Assembly (NCBI GenBank): GCA_041890495.1
Contig: CP169086.1
Coordinates: 1,612,001-1,676,000 of the forward strand
DNA from: Escherichia boydii
GTDB taxonomy: Bacteria > Pseudomonadota > Gammaproteobacteria > Enterobacterales > Enterobacteriaceae
DNA: 64,000 nt
Direction of reading: 5' to 3'
Positions 8,484 through 16,069 of this stretch are shown here, piece by piece; within the stretch, counting starts at the first letter, position 1; the number at the start of each line of letters is the position of its first letter. The notes under the pieces are model-generated. The model was not told where the DNA came from. It saw nothing but the letters and a program-made list of their open reading frames with translations, and did not search any database. The translations under genes were made by a program, and so were the position numbers.

Positions 8484-10076
8484 ATGACGGCGAAAGCAGC
8501 ACAAAAAATATCGCTGTGGGAATTTTTCCAGCAACTGGGTAAAACCTTTATGCTGCCCGTGGCACTCCTCTCGTTCTGCGGGATCATGCTCGGGATCGGC
8601 AGCTCGCTAAGCAGTAAAGACGTCATTACGCTGATCCCGTTCCTCGGTACCCCGGTGCTGCAGGCGATCTTTATCTGGATGAGTAAAGTCGGCTCCTTTG
8701 CCTTTAGTTTCCTGCCCGTCATGTTCTGTATCGCTATCCCGCTGGGCCTGGCCCGCGAGAACAAAGGCGTCGCGGCGTTTGCCGGTTTTGTGGGCTACGC
8801 GGTGATGAACCTGGCGGTTAACTTCTGGCTGACCGCGAAAGGCATTCTGCCGACCACCGACGCTGCCGTGCTGAAGGCCAACAACATTCAGAGCGTAATT
8901 GGTATCCAGTCAATTGATACCGGGATCCTCGGGGCGGTGATCGCCGGGGTGATTATCTGGATGCTGCACGAGCGTTTCCACAATATCCGTCTGCCGGATG
9001 CCCTGGCCTTCTTCGGCGGTACCCGCTTTGTGCCGATTGTGACCCTGGTGGTCATGGGCCTGTTCGGTTTAATCATTCCGCTGATCTGGCCGGTCTTTGC
9101 GCTGGGCATCAACGGCATTGGCCGCATCATCAACGGCGCGGGAGATTTTGGTCCGATGATCTTCGGCACCGGCGAGCGTCTGCTCCTGCCGTTTGGCCTG
9201 CAGCACATCCTGGTGGCCCTGATTCGCTTCACCGAAGCGGGCGGTACGATGGAGGTGTGCGGTCACGACGTGAGCGGTGCGCTGACCATCTTCCAGGCGC
9301 AGCTGAGCTGCCCGACGACACACGGCTTCTCCGAAAGCGCGACCCGCTTCCTGTCTCAGGGTAAAATGCCTGCCTTCCTCGGCGGCCTGCCGGGTGCCGC
9401 GCTGGCGATGTACCACTGCGCGCGCCCGGAAAACCGTCATAAAATTAAAGGCCTGTTGATTTCCGGCGTGATCGCCTGCGTCGTGGGCGGTACCACCGAG
9501 CCTATCGAATTCCTGTTCCTGTTCGTTGCGCCGGTGCTGTATCTGATTCACGCGGTGCTGACCGGCCTGGGCTTTACCGTGATGGCGGTGCTGGGCGTCA
9601 CCATCGGCAACACCGACGGCAACGTGATCGACTTCGTGGTGTTCGGGATCCTGCACGGCCTGTCCACCAAGTGGTATCTGGTCCCGGTCGTGGCGGCAAT
9701 CTGGTTCGTGGTGTACTACGGGATCTTCCGCTTCGCCATCACCCGCTTTAACCTGAAAACGCCAGGCCGCGATACCGATACGGCCACCAGCGTGGAACAG
9801 GCGGTTGCCGGTACCGTGGGCAAATCCGGCTATAACACCCCGGCCATTCTTGCGGCGCTGGGCGGTGCGGATAACATCACCTCGCTTGACAACTGCATTA
9901 CCCGCCTGCGTCTGTCGGTGGCGGATATGTCAAAAGTGGATACCAACGCCCTGAAAGCCAACCGGGCCATCGGCGTGGTACAGTTAAATCAGCACAATTT
10001 GCAGGTGGTTATCGGCCCGCAGGTACAGTCGGTGAAAGATGAGCTGGCAACCCTGATGCGAACAGTAGAAGCCTGA
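8484..10076 (+). CDS. malX: MalX, PTS EIICB component (maltose/glucose type)
   Basis: This is a PTS glucose/maltose-family permease with fused EIIC and EIIB domains, 530 residues as in E. coli. The EIIC membrane domain covers about residues 15-420, with many hydrophobic helices and the conserved GTTEPIEFLFLF segment. The EIIB domain at the C-terminus carries the phosphorylation cysteine in LDNCITRLRL. E. coli MalX can transport glucose and maltose, although the physiological substrate of the malXY system is not settled. It is transcribed with malY, although a hairpin separates them. Confidence 0.94.
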   Translation: MTAKAAQKISLWEFFQQLGKTFMLPVALLSFCGIMLGIGSSLSSKDVITLIPFLGTPVLQAIFIWMSKVGSFAFSFLPVMFCIAIPLGLARENKGVAAFAGFVGYAVMNLAVNFWLTAKGILPTTDAAVLKANNIQSVIGIQSIDTGILGAVIAGVIIWMLHERFHNIRLPDALAFFGGTRFVPIVTLVVMGLFGLIIPLIWPVFALGINGIGRIINGAGDFGPMIFGTGERLLLPFGLQHILVALIRFTEAGGTMEVCGHDVSGALTIFQAQLSCPTTHGFSESATRFLSQGKMPAFLGGLPGAALAMYHCARPENRHKIKGLLISGVIACVVGGTTEPIEFLFLFVAPVLYLIHAVLTGLGFTVMAVLGVTIGNTDGNVIDFVVFGILHGLSTKWYLVPVVAAIWFVVYYGIFRFAITRFNLKTPGRDTDTATSVEQAVAGTVGKSGYNTPAILAALGGADNITSLDNCITRLRLSVADMSKVDTNALKANRAIGVVQLNQHNLQVVIGPQVQSVKDELATLMRTVEA

Positions 10077-10084
10077 TGCCTCAG

Positions 10085-10106
10085 CCCCCTCTCATGAGGG
10101 GGTTTT
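10085..10106 (+). terminator. Terminator-like hairpin between malX and malY
   Basis: CCCCCTC (10085-10091) pairs with GAGGGGG (10096-10102) around TCAT, followed by TTTT. It lies nine bases after malX and 19 bases before malY. It would lower malY expression relative to malX or make malY partly dependent on readthrough. Confidence 0.75.
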
Positions 10107-10124
10107 ACTTTAAGGATTACCGTC

Positions 10125-11297
10125 ATGTTTGATTTTTCTACCGTCGTGGATCGACACGGCACCTGGTGTACGCAGTGGGACTACGTCGCAGACCGCTTTG
10201 GCGCGGCCGACCTGCTGCCCTTCACCATCTCGGATATGGATTTCGCCACCGCTCCCTGCATTACCGACGCGCTGCATCAGCGTATTAATCACGGGGTGTT
10301 CGGCTACAGCCGCTGGAAGAACGATGAGTTTCTCGCCGCCGTCGCGCACTGGTACCAGCAGCGCTTTAACAGCCGGATTGAGACCGAATCGATCGTTTAT
10401 GGCCCTTCCGTTATCTACATGGTGTCAGAGCTGATTCGTCTCTGGTCAAACCCCGGCGACGGCGTAGTGGTACACACCCCGGCATACGATGCGTTTTACA
10501 AAGCCATTGAAGGCAATGCGCGTCATGTGGTGCCCGTAGAGATGGAAAAGCATGCCGCAGGCTGGCAGGGCAATATGGCGGCCCTCGAAGCGGCGCTGGC
10601 GAAACCGGAAAACAAAATTTTACTGCTGTGCAGCCCGCAGAACCCGACCGGCAAGGTCTGGACGCGGGATGAGCTGACGCGCATGGCAGAACTGTGCGCA
10701 CGCTATGACGTGGCGGTTATCAGCGATGAAATCCATATGGACATGGTGTGGGGAGAACATCGTCACACGCCGTGGTGCGCCGTGGCGCGGGGCAAATGGG
10801 CGCTTCTGACCTCCGGCTCCAAAAGCTTTAACATTCCAGCGCTGACGGGGGCTTACGGCCTGATCGGCGATGAAGAGAGCCGTACCGGCTATCTCAGCGC
10901 GTTAAAAGGACGGGACGGACTCTCTTCCCCTTCCGTGCTGGCGCTGACCGCGCATATCGCCGCCTACCAGCAGGGGGAGCCGTGGCTGGATGCCTTACGC
11001 CATTATCTTGAAGAGAATTTGTTGTATATCGCTCGCGAATTAAACGGCGCTTTTCCGAATCTGAACTGGCAGCCACCGGAAGCGACCTATCTGGCCTGGA
11101 TTGACCTGCGTCCGCTGCACATAGACGATCGGGCGCTGCAAAAGGTGCTAATCGAGCAGCAAAAGGTCGCCATCATGCCGGGATATACCTACGGTAAAGA
11201 AGGAACAGGTTTTGTACGGCTTAACGCCGGCTGCCCGCGCAGCAAGCTGGAGCAAGGGGTTCAACGCCTCATCGCCGGGATTAACACGATCCTGTAA
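10125..11297 (+). CDS. malY: MalY, PLP-dependent cystathionine beta-lyase and MalT modulator
   Basis: MalY is a class I/II aminotransferase-fold C-S lyase. In E. coli it cleaves cystathionine and separately represses the activator MalT. The 390-residue product has the PLP-lysine motif SGSKSFN, the NPTGKVW block and the SDEIHMD aspartate motif. Its C-terminus RLNAGCPRSKLEQG is family-typical. It follows malX and ends in an inverted repeat. Its lyase activity may matter here because a cystathionine beta-synthase lies at the other end of the window. Confidence 0.94.
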   Translation: MFDFSTVVDRHGTWCTQWDYVADRFGAADLLPFTISDMDFATAPCITDALHQRINHGVFGYSRWKNDEFLAAVAHWYQQRFNSRIETESIVYGPSVIYMVSELIRLWSNPGDGVVVHTPAYDAFYKAIEGNARHVVPVEMEKHAAGWQGNMAALEAALAKPENKILLLCSPQNPTGKVWTRDELTRMAELCARYDVAVISDEIHMDMVWGEHRHTPWCAVARGKWALLTSGSKSFNIPALTGAYGLIGDEESRTGYLSALKGRDGLSSPSVLALTAHIAAYQQGEPWLDALRHYLEENLLYIARELNGAFPNLNWQPPEATYLAWIDLRPLHIDDRALQKVLIEQQKVAIMPGYTYGKEGTGFVRLNAGCPRSKLEQGVQRLIAGINTIL

Positions 11298-11301
11298 TCA
11301 A

Positions 11302-11340
11302 TTTGCGCAACGGAATATTCCCTTGCGCAAATAGCTTTTT
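11302..11340 (+). terminator. Inverted repeat after malY, probable terminator
   Basis: TTTGCGCAA (11302-11310) and TTGCGCAAA (11323-11331) form a nine-pair stem with a 12-base loop, followed by TAGCTTTTT. It lies between malY and add. Confidence 0.6.
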
Positions 11341-11393
11341 ACCCCGTTTTGTTTTTATAATATGGCGCACTTTAACCAGAAAAGAGTGCGACC

Positions 11394-12395
11394 ATGATTG
11401 ATACACGCCTGCCTTTAACTGATATTCATCGTCACCTTGACGGTAACATTCGTGCCCAAACCATCCTCGATCTTGGCCGCCAGTTCAATTTAACGCTTCC
11501 TGCTCAGACCCTTGAGTCCTTGATCCCTCACGTACAGGTGACCTCTAATGAACCGGACCTGGTGAGCTTCCTGAGCAAACTCGACTGGGGCGTGAAGATG
11601 CTGGCGTCGCTGGATGCCTGCCGCCGCGTGGCGTTTGAGAACATAGAAGATGCGGCCCGCAACGGCCTGCATTACGTTGAGCTGCGCTTCTCGCCGGGCT
11701 ATATGGCGATGACTCACGGCCTGCCCGTAGCGGGCGTGGTGGAAGCCGTCATTGAAGGCGTGCGTGAAGGCTGCAAAACCTTCGACGTTCAGGCCCGCCT
11801 GATCGGCATCATGAGCCGTACGTTCGGTGAAGCCGCCTGCCTGCAGGAGCTGGAAGCGCTGCTGGCCCATCGTGATGCCATCACCGCCGTCGACCTCGCC
11901 GGTGACGAGCTGGGCTTCCCGGGCAGCCTGTTCCTCTCCCACTTCAACCGCGCGCGCGATGCCGGCTGGCATATTACCGTGCATGCGGGTGAAGCGGCTG
12001 GTCCGGAAAGTATCTGGCAGGCCATCCGCGAGCTGGGCGCCGAGCGCATCGGCCACGGCGTGAAGGCGGTCGAAGATCGCGCCCTGATGGATTTCCTGGC
12101 GGAGCAGCGTATCGGGATTGAGTCGTGTCTGACGTCTAACATTCAGACCAGCACCGTAGCAACGCTGGCGCAGCACCCGCTGAAAACGTTCCTTGAACAC
12201 GGCGTGCTGGCCTCAATGAACACGGACGATCCGGCGGTTCAGGGCGTGGATATCATCCACGAGTACAACATCGCCGCTCCGCAGGCGGGTTTGAGCCGCG
12301 AGCAGATCCGTCAGGCACAGATTAACGGGCTGGAAATTGCCTTCCTGACGCCAGCTGAGAAGCAGGCTCTGCGGGATAAGGTGGCAACCGCGTAA
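11394..12395 (+). CDS. add: Adenosine deaminase
   Basis: Add hydrolyses adenosine and deoxyadenosine to inosine forms in purine salvage. The 333-residue product has the metal-binding TDIHRHLDGN near the N-terminus, the HAGE catalytic motif, GHGVKAV and the MNTDDPAVQG aspartate pair. It is preceded by a good Shine-Dalgarno-like stretch (AAAGAGTG). It stands as a single gene and is Enterobacter-like. Confidence 0.96.
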   Translation: MIDTRLPLTDIHRHLDGNIRAQTILDLGRQFNLTLPAQTLESLIPHVQVTSNEPDLVSFLSKLDWGVKMLASLDACRRVAFENIEDAARNGLHYVELRFSPGYMAMTHGLPVAGVVEAVIEGVREGCKTFDVQARLIGIMSRTFGEAACLQELEALLAHRDAITAVDLAGDELGFPGSLFLSHFNRARDAGWHITVHAGEAAGPESIWQAIRELGAERIGHGVKAVEDRALMDFLAEQRIGIESCLTSNIQTSTVATLAQHPLKTFLEHGVLASMNTDDPAVQGVDIIHEYNIAAPQAGLSREQIRQAQINGLEIAFLTPAEKQALRDKVATA

Positions 12396-12403
12396 CCCCT
12401 TTA

Positions 12404-12437
12404 CCGGGTGGCGGCTTCGCCTTACCCGGCCTACAAC
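12404..12437. repeat. REP-like palindromic element
   Basis: CCGGGTGGCGGCTTCGCCTT followed by ACCCGGCCTAC is the standard enterobacterial repetitive extragenic palindrome form: a GC-rich stem around a GGCTTCGCC core. It lies between the convergent ends of add and ydgJ. A related copy lies after rnt at 41207. Confidence 0.7.
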
Positions 12438-12449
12438 AACGTCAAAAAA

Positions 12450-13487
12450 TTATGCCAGACAGAGCGTCGCGCGATGTTTGGCAGATTCGATGCCCAGCTC
12501 AATCAGCTCCATAATCTGTATCGCCTGGCTGGCCGGAACCGGATTCTCTCCCGTGCCGTTCAGCGCATCGCGGATAGCGGCATAATACGCCGGATAGTTA
12601 CCCGGTATCGTCAGCAAGGTCTCCTCGACCAGCTCCTCGCCTTCCACCCGCGTGACGACGCCGTCGCGCATATCATAGCCCCAGTCTTCCTGCGGCAGAC
12701 GCTCACCGTTTTTCAGCCTGTCTTCCTGCGGATCGAGACCAAACTTCACGTAGCTGCCGCGCGTGCCGTGAATAATATGGGCAGATTCTGCAGCCGCGAC
12801 CATCGTACCGTGCAGCACAATCCGCCGCTGCGGGTAACTTAGCACCGCGTGGAAGTAATCGGTTGTCTGCGCCCCGGGTCTGAGCTGGGCCAGATCGACC
12901 GTCATGCTCACCGGCAGACCAAACAGATTGACGGCCTGATCCAGCAGATGCGGGGCTAAATCATACCAGATACCGCTGCCCGGGCCGGCCTGCTCGCGCC
13001 AGCGGTTTCGTACCTGCGGACGGAAGCGGTCAAAGTGCGATTCAAAAAAGAGGATCTCCCCTAACGTGCCTTCACTTAGAAGTGTTTTTACCGTCAGAAA
13101 GTCGCTGTCCCAGCGGCGGTTATGGAACACCGACAGCAGTCTGCCCAGACTCTTTGCCAGCGCATCCAGCTCGCGAGCCTGGGACAGCGTGACGGTAAAG
13201 GGCTTATCGACAACCACGTGCTTGCCGGCTTCCAGCGCAGCTTTTGCCAGCGGGAAGTGGGTGTCGTTCGGCGTGGGGATAATAATTAAATCAATATTCG
13301 GATCGTTGAAAAGATGTTTTGGCTCAGAGACAACCGGCACGGAGGGCCAGTCGGCATGGACTTTAGCGGCATCGCTGCTGGATACCGCAGCCAGGCTCAT
13401 CCCCGGCGTCCCGGCTATCAGAGGTGCATGAAACGTTTTGCTTGCATACCCGTAGCCGATAAGCCCAACGCGAATATTATCACTCAT
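12450..13487 (-). CDS. ydgJ: YdgJ, Gfo/Idh/MocA-family oxidoreductase
   Basis: This is a putative NAD(P)-dependent sugar dehydrogenase-like protein of 345 residues. The N-terminal Rossmann motif GLIGYGYASKTFH, the EAGKHVVVDKPFT motif of the family and the C-terminal Gfo/Idh domain are all visible. The substrate is unknown. It diverges from blr, with the intervening 231 bases holding an unassigned palindrome. Confidence 0.88.
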   Translation of the reverse strand: MSDNIRVGLIGYGYASKTFHAPLIAGTPGMSLAAVSSSDAAKVHADWPSVPVVSEPKHLFNDPNIDLIIIPTPNDTHFPLAKAALEAGKHVVVDKPFTVTLSQARELDALAKSLGRLLSVFHNRRWDSDFLTVKTLLSEGTLGEILFFESHFDRFRPQVRNRWREQAGPGSGIWYDLAPHLLDQAVNLFGLPVSMTVDLAQLRPGAQTTDYFHAVLSYPQRRIVLHGTMVAAAESAHIIHGTRGSYVKFGLDPQEDRLKNGERLPQEDWGYDMRDGVVTRVEGEELVEETLLTIPGNYPAYYAAIRDALNGTGENPVPASQAIQIMELIELGIESAKHRATLCLA

Positions 13488-13630
13488 AGTGCCATCCTCT
13501 TTTATGACGTTCTTATTTCACACTGGCTAGCCTGGCATTGCCACAGATTAATAATGTGCCATATGACTTAAAATAGCAGGTTGTACGGGTTGTTTTTGTT
13601 ACATAGTATTAACCTACTGATTTTGTTTAA

Positions 13631-13643
13631 GGGAACCGTTCCC
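13631..13643. promoter_or_regulatory. Perfect palindrome in the ydgJ-blr gap
   Basis: GGGAAC-C-GTTCCC is a 6+1+6 inverted repeat placed between the divergent starts of ydgJ and blr, 88 bases before blr. Its form suits an operator. I cannot name the regulator. Confidence 0.35.
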
Positions 13644-13718
13644 AAAGCGCTTGCCGTCGGGGAATCGTCGCTGTAACATTTGCACCCTGTATTTATGGAT
13701 AAAGTACAATTACGAATC

Positions 13719-13856
13719 ATGACGTCAATTATTAATCGAATCATTGAATTAGCGGGATGGATTGTCCTTGGGGTGTCGGTCATTTTGCTGGGCGTTGCCA
13801 GCCATATCGATAACTACCAGCCGCCGGAGCCTGTCACAGTCGCCCAACCTAAGTAA
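13719..13856 (+). CDS. blr: Blr, small divisome membrane protein
   Basis: This 45-residue single-pass membrane protein matches E. coli Blr (41 residues), a late divisome-associated protein whose loss raises beta-lactam sensitivity. The diagnostic core is IELAGWIVLGVSVILLGVAS followed by HIDNYQPPE. The ATG at 13719 gives a four-residue longer N-terminus than E. coli. It is the first of three short genes before ydgK. Confidence 0.88.
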   Translation: MTSIINRIIELAGWIVLGVSVILLGVASHIDNYQPPEPVTVAQPK

Positions 13857-13948
13857 CCGGTTACTGCAATAAAGAGTGACATAATATGTCAGTTTCGTAT
13901 TGCCAGCCCTGGTGAACACGGTTAACCTTCTCTTCCAGGCATCGTCTG

Positions 13949-14086
13949 ATGCCTGAATTTCAGCAAAGAAAACTCCTAATTTCGTCGCGTTACCTGAGTG
14001 GGCTGTTTACGTCTTTATTAATCCGTTTATTATTCGAACGAATTACCTTAACTGGTATTACTCACTTTTATATGGAAACTTATTAA
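13949..14086 (+). CDS. Small ORF at the ydgU position
   Basis: A 45-codon ORF ends two bases before the cnu start. E. coli carries a tiny gene, ydgU, at this place. I cannot confirm homology from memory. The peptide has a hydrophobic stretch (YLSGLFTSLLIRLLF) and ends TGITHFYMETY. A later internal start is possible. Tight spacing to cnu suggests translational coupling. Confidence 0.45.
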   Translation: MPEFQQRKLLISSRYLSGLFTSLLIRLLFERITLTGITHFYMETY

Positions 14087-14087
14087 T

Positions 14088-14303
14088 ATGACAGTTCAGG
14101 ACTATTTATTAAAATTTCGCAAGATCAATTCGCTTGAGAGCCTGGAAAAACTGTTTGACCATCTGAACTACACCCTGTCGGATAATCAGGACATCATTAA
14201 TATGTATCGCGCCGCTGACCATCGCCGTGCGGAGCTGGTCTCCGGTGGTCGTTTGTTCAACGTCGGCGAAGTGCCTAAGTCCGTATGGCGTTACGTTTTA
14301 TAA
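14088..14303 (+). CDS. cnu: Cnu (YdgT), Hha-family nucleoid-associated protein
   Basis: Cnu is a 71-residue Hha paralogue that partners H-NS and StpA and also binds the cnb site in oriC. The sequence MTVQDYLLKFRKI, YRAADHRRAELVSGGRLF and PKSVWRYV is diagnostic of the Hha/YmoA family. It is slightly diverged from E. coli. Confidence 0.95.
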   Translation: MTVQDYLLKFRKINSLESLEKLFDHLNYTLSDNQDIINMYRAADHRRAELVSGGRLFNVGEVPKSVWRYVL

Positions 14304-14389
14304 GAAAGTAGCCATCCGCGCGAAATGTTATATACTCTCCGCCCTGCCAACTGGCTGTACAACATTTCGCGCAGATTATGGGAGAGTTC

Positions 14390-14830
14390 ATGACCGCAAC
14401 GCCTGGAGAACGCATCGGAGGCTGGTTAATCGCCCCACTGGCATGGCTGCTGGTTGCCTTATTAAGCGCATCACTTGCGCTGCTGCTGTATACCACCGCA
14501 CTGATTACCCCTCACGCCATCCAGACCCTGATGTCGCAAAGCGTGCTCAATATTGCTTTGTGGTTTGTGTCGTTCGTTTTCGCGATCGCGATGTGGTACT
14601 ACACGCTATGGCTGACCATCGCCTTCTTTAAGCGCCGCAAGAGTGTGCCAAAACATTACATCATCTGGCTGCTGGTTTCGGTCCTGCTGGCGGTGAAGGC
14701 ATTTGCTTTTTCGCCCGTTTCAGACGCGCTGGCCGTTCGTCAGCTGCTTTTCCCGTTGCTGGCCGCGGCGCTGCTGGTGCCCTACTTCAAGCGTTCGACG
14801 CGGGTGAAAAACACCTTCGTGAACCCGTAA
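14390..14830 (+). CDS. ydgK: YdgK, DUF2569 family inner-membrane protein
   Basis: This is a 146-residue predicted four-helix membrane protein of the DUF2569/YdgK family, function unknown. Hydrophobic segments lie at about 12-35, 47-70, 87-105 and 117-130. The C-terminus VPYFKRSTRVKNTFVNP matches E. coli. An in-frame ATG at 14378 exists; the start at 14390 gives the E. coli-like N-terminus. It lies directly upstream of the rsx operon. Confidence 0.85.
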   Translation: MTATPGERIGGWLIAPLAWLLVALLSASLALLLYTTALITPHAIQTLMSQSVLNIALWFVSFVFAIAMWYYTLWLTIAFFKRRKSVPKHYIIWLLVSVLLAVKAFAFSPVSDALAVRQLLFPLLAAALLVPYFKRSTRVKNTFVNP

Positions 14831-14852
14831 TAACCTTACAGTTTAACCTGTT

Positions 14853-14892
14853 GTCGCCTGCTCTGGATTATCGGATAATAGGCGGCTTTTTT
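14853..14892 (+). terminator. Terminator-like hairpin before rsxA
   Basis: GTCGCCT (14853-14859) can pair with AGGCGGC (14880-14886), with one G-T pair, followed by six T. The 20-base loop makes it weak. It would separate ydgK from rsxA. Confidence 0.4.
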
Positions 14893-15515
14893 ATTTCAGG
14901 CCGAAAAATGACTGACTACCTGTTACTGTTTGTCGGAACTGTACTGGTCAATAACTTTGTACTGGTCAAGTTTTCTCGGTCTCTGTCCGTTTATGGGGGT
15001 TTCCAAAAACTGGAAACCGCGATGGCAAGGGGCTGGCAACAACGTTTGTGATGACGCTGGCGTCTATTTGGCGCCTGGCTTATCGATACGTGGATTTTGA
15101 TCCCACTTAATCTGATTTACCTGCGCACCCTGGCATTTTATTCTGGTGATTGCTGTGGTCGTGCAGTTCACCCGAGATGTGGTGCGCAAAAACCAGCCCG
15201 GTGCTTTACCGTCTGCTGGGGATTTTTTGCCGCTTATCACCACCAACTGTGCAGTGCTCGGCGTGGCGTTGCTGAATATCAATCTCGGGCACAATTTCTT
15301 GCAGTCGGCGCTGTACGGTTTTTCCGCCGCTGTCGGTTTCTCGCTGGTGATGGTGCTCTTCGCCGCCATCCGCGAACGCCTTGCTGTGGCTGATGTCCCG
15401 GCCACCTTTTCGCGGTAATGCCATTGCGTTAATTACCGCAGGTCTTATATCTCTGGCCTTTATGGGCTTTAGTGGTTTGGTGAAGTTGTAATGAATGCTA
15501 TCTGGATTGCCATCG
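14890..15515. other. E. coli-like tract 2 (rsxA)
   Basis: The short tract covers only rsxA and the first codons of rsxB. ydgK upstream and rsxB/rsxC downstream are Enterobacter-like. It has the highest density of single-base differences from the E. coli reading frame of any tract. Edges are estimates. Confidence 0.65.
14908..15491 (+). pseudogene. rsxA: RsxA, ion-translocating oxidoreductase subunit A, multiply frameshifted
   Basis: RsxA is a six-helix membrane subunit of the Rsx (Rnf-like) complex, which uses NADH to keep SoxR reduced. The DNA follows the E. coli gene, from ATG-ACTGACTACCTG to a stop overlapping rsxB (TAATG). I see about eight single-base differences that break the frame. 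They include an extra T at about 14970, a lost A at about 15008, altered bases at 15022-15033, an extra G at about 15068, an extra T at about 15132, an ACCCGAGATGTGG disorder at 15168 and a lost T at about 15220. The last is an extra C at about 15402. Pieces of the protein can be read in all frames. A functional rsxBC around it argues for poor sequence rather than decay. Confidence 0.85.
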
Positions 15516-16069
15516 CCTCTATCAGCGTTCTGGGGTTGGTGTTTGGCCTTATCCTGGGCTACGCCTCCCGTCGTTTCGCGGTAGAGGACGATCCCGTTGT
15601 AGAGAAAATTGATGAGCTTTTGCCGCAAAGCCAGTGCGGGCAGTGCGGCTACCCGGGCTGTCGTCCCTATGCCGAAGCGGTAGGGATTCAGGGTGAAAAA
15701 ATTAACCGCTGTGCGCCCGGTGGCGAAGCGGTGATGCTGAAAATCGCGACCCTGCTTAACGTTGACCCGCAGCCCGTTGACGGCGACGCGGACGTGCAGG
15801 AGCCGGTCCGTGCCCTGGCCGTGATCGACGAGGCCAACTGCATCGGCTGCACCAAATGTATTCAGGCCTGCCCGGTTGACGCCATTGTCGGCGCGACCCG
15901 CGCCATGCACACAGTCGTGGCGGACCTCTGCACCGGCTGTAACCTCTGCGTGGCCCCCTGCCCGACGCAATGTATCGAGCTGCGCCCGGTTGAAACGACT
16001 ACCGAAAGCTGGAAGTGGGATCTTCAAACCATTCCGGTTCGCAATATTCCTGTGGAACAACATGCTTAA
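15491..16069 (+). CDS. rsxB: RsxB, ion-translocating oxidoreductase subunit B
   Basis: RsxB is the iron-sulfur electron-transfer subunit of the Rsx complex, 192 residues. An N-terminal membrane anchor (about residues 5-25) is followed by a CGQCGYPGC cluster motif and two ferredoxin-type CxxCxxCxxxCP clusters (CIGCTKCIQACP and CTGCNLCVAPCP). Its start overlaps the rsxA stop and its end overlaps rsxC by eight bases. The first codons match E. coli; the rest is Enterobacter-like. Confidence 0.95.
   Translation: MNAIWIAIASISVLGLVFGLILGYASRRFAVEDDPVVEKIDELLPQSQCGQCGYPGCRPYAEAVGIQGEKINRCAPGGEAVMLKIATLLNVDPQPVDGDADVQEPVRALAVIDEANCIGCTKCIQACPVDAIVGATRAMHTVVADLCTGCNLCVAPCPTQCIELRPVETTTESWKWDLQTIPVRNIPVEQHA

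Noticed and set aside
15876..16061. 62-codon N-terminal extension of rsxC
   Set aside because: It lies in another frame of rsxB; the RsxC family starts at MLKLFSAF (16062).
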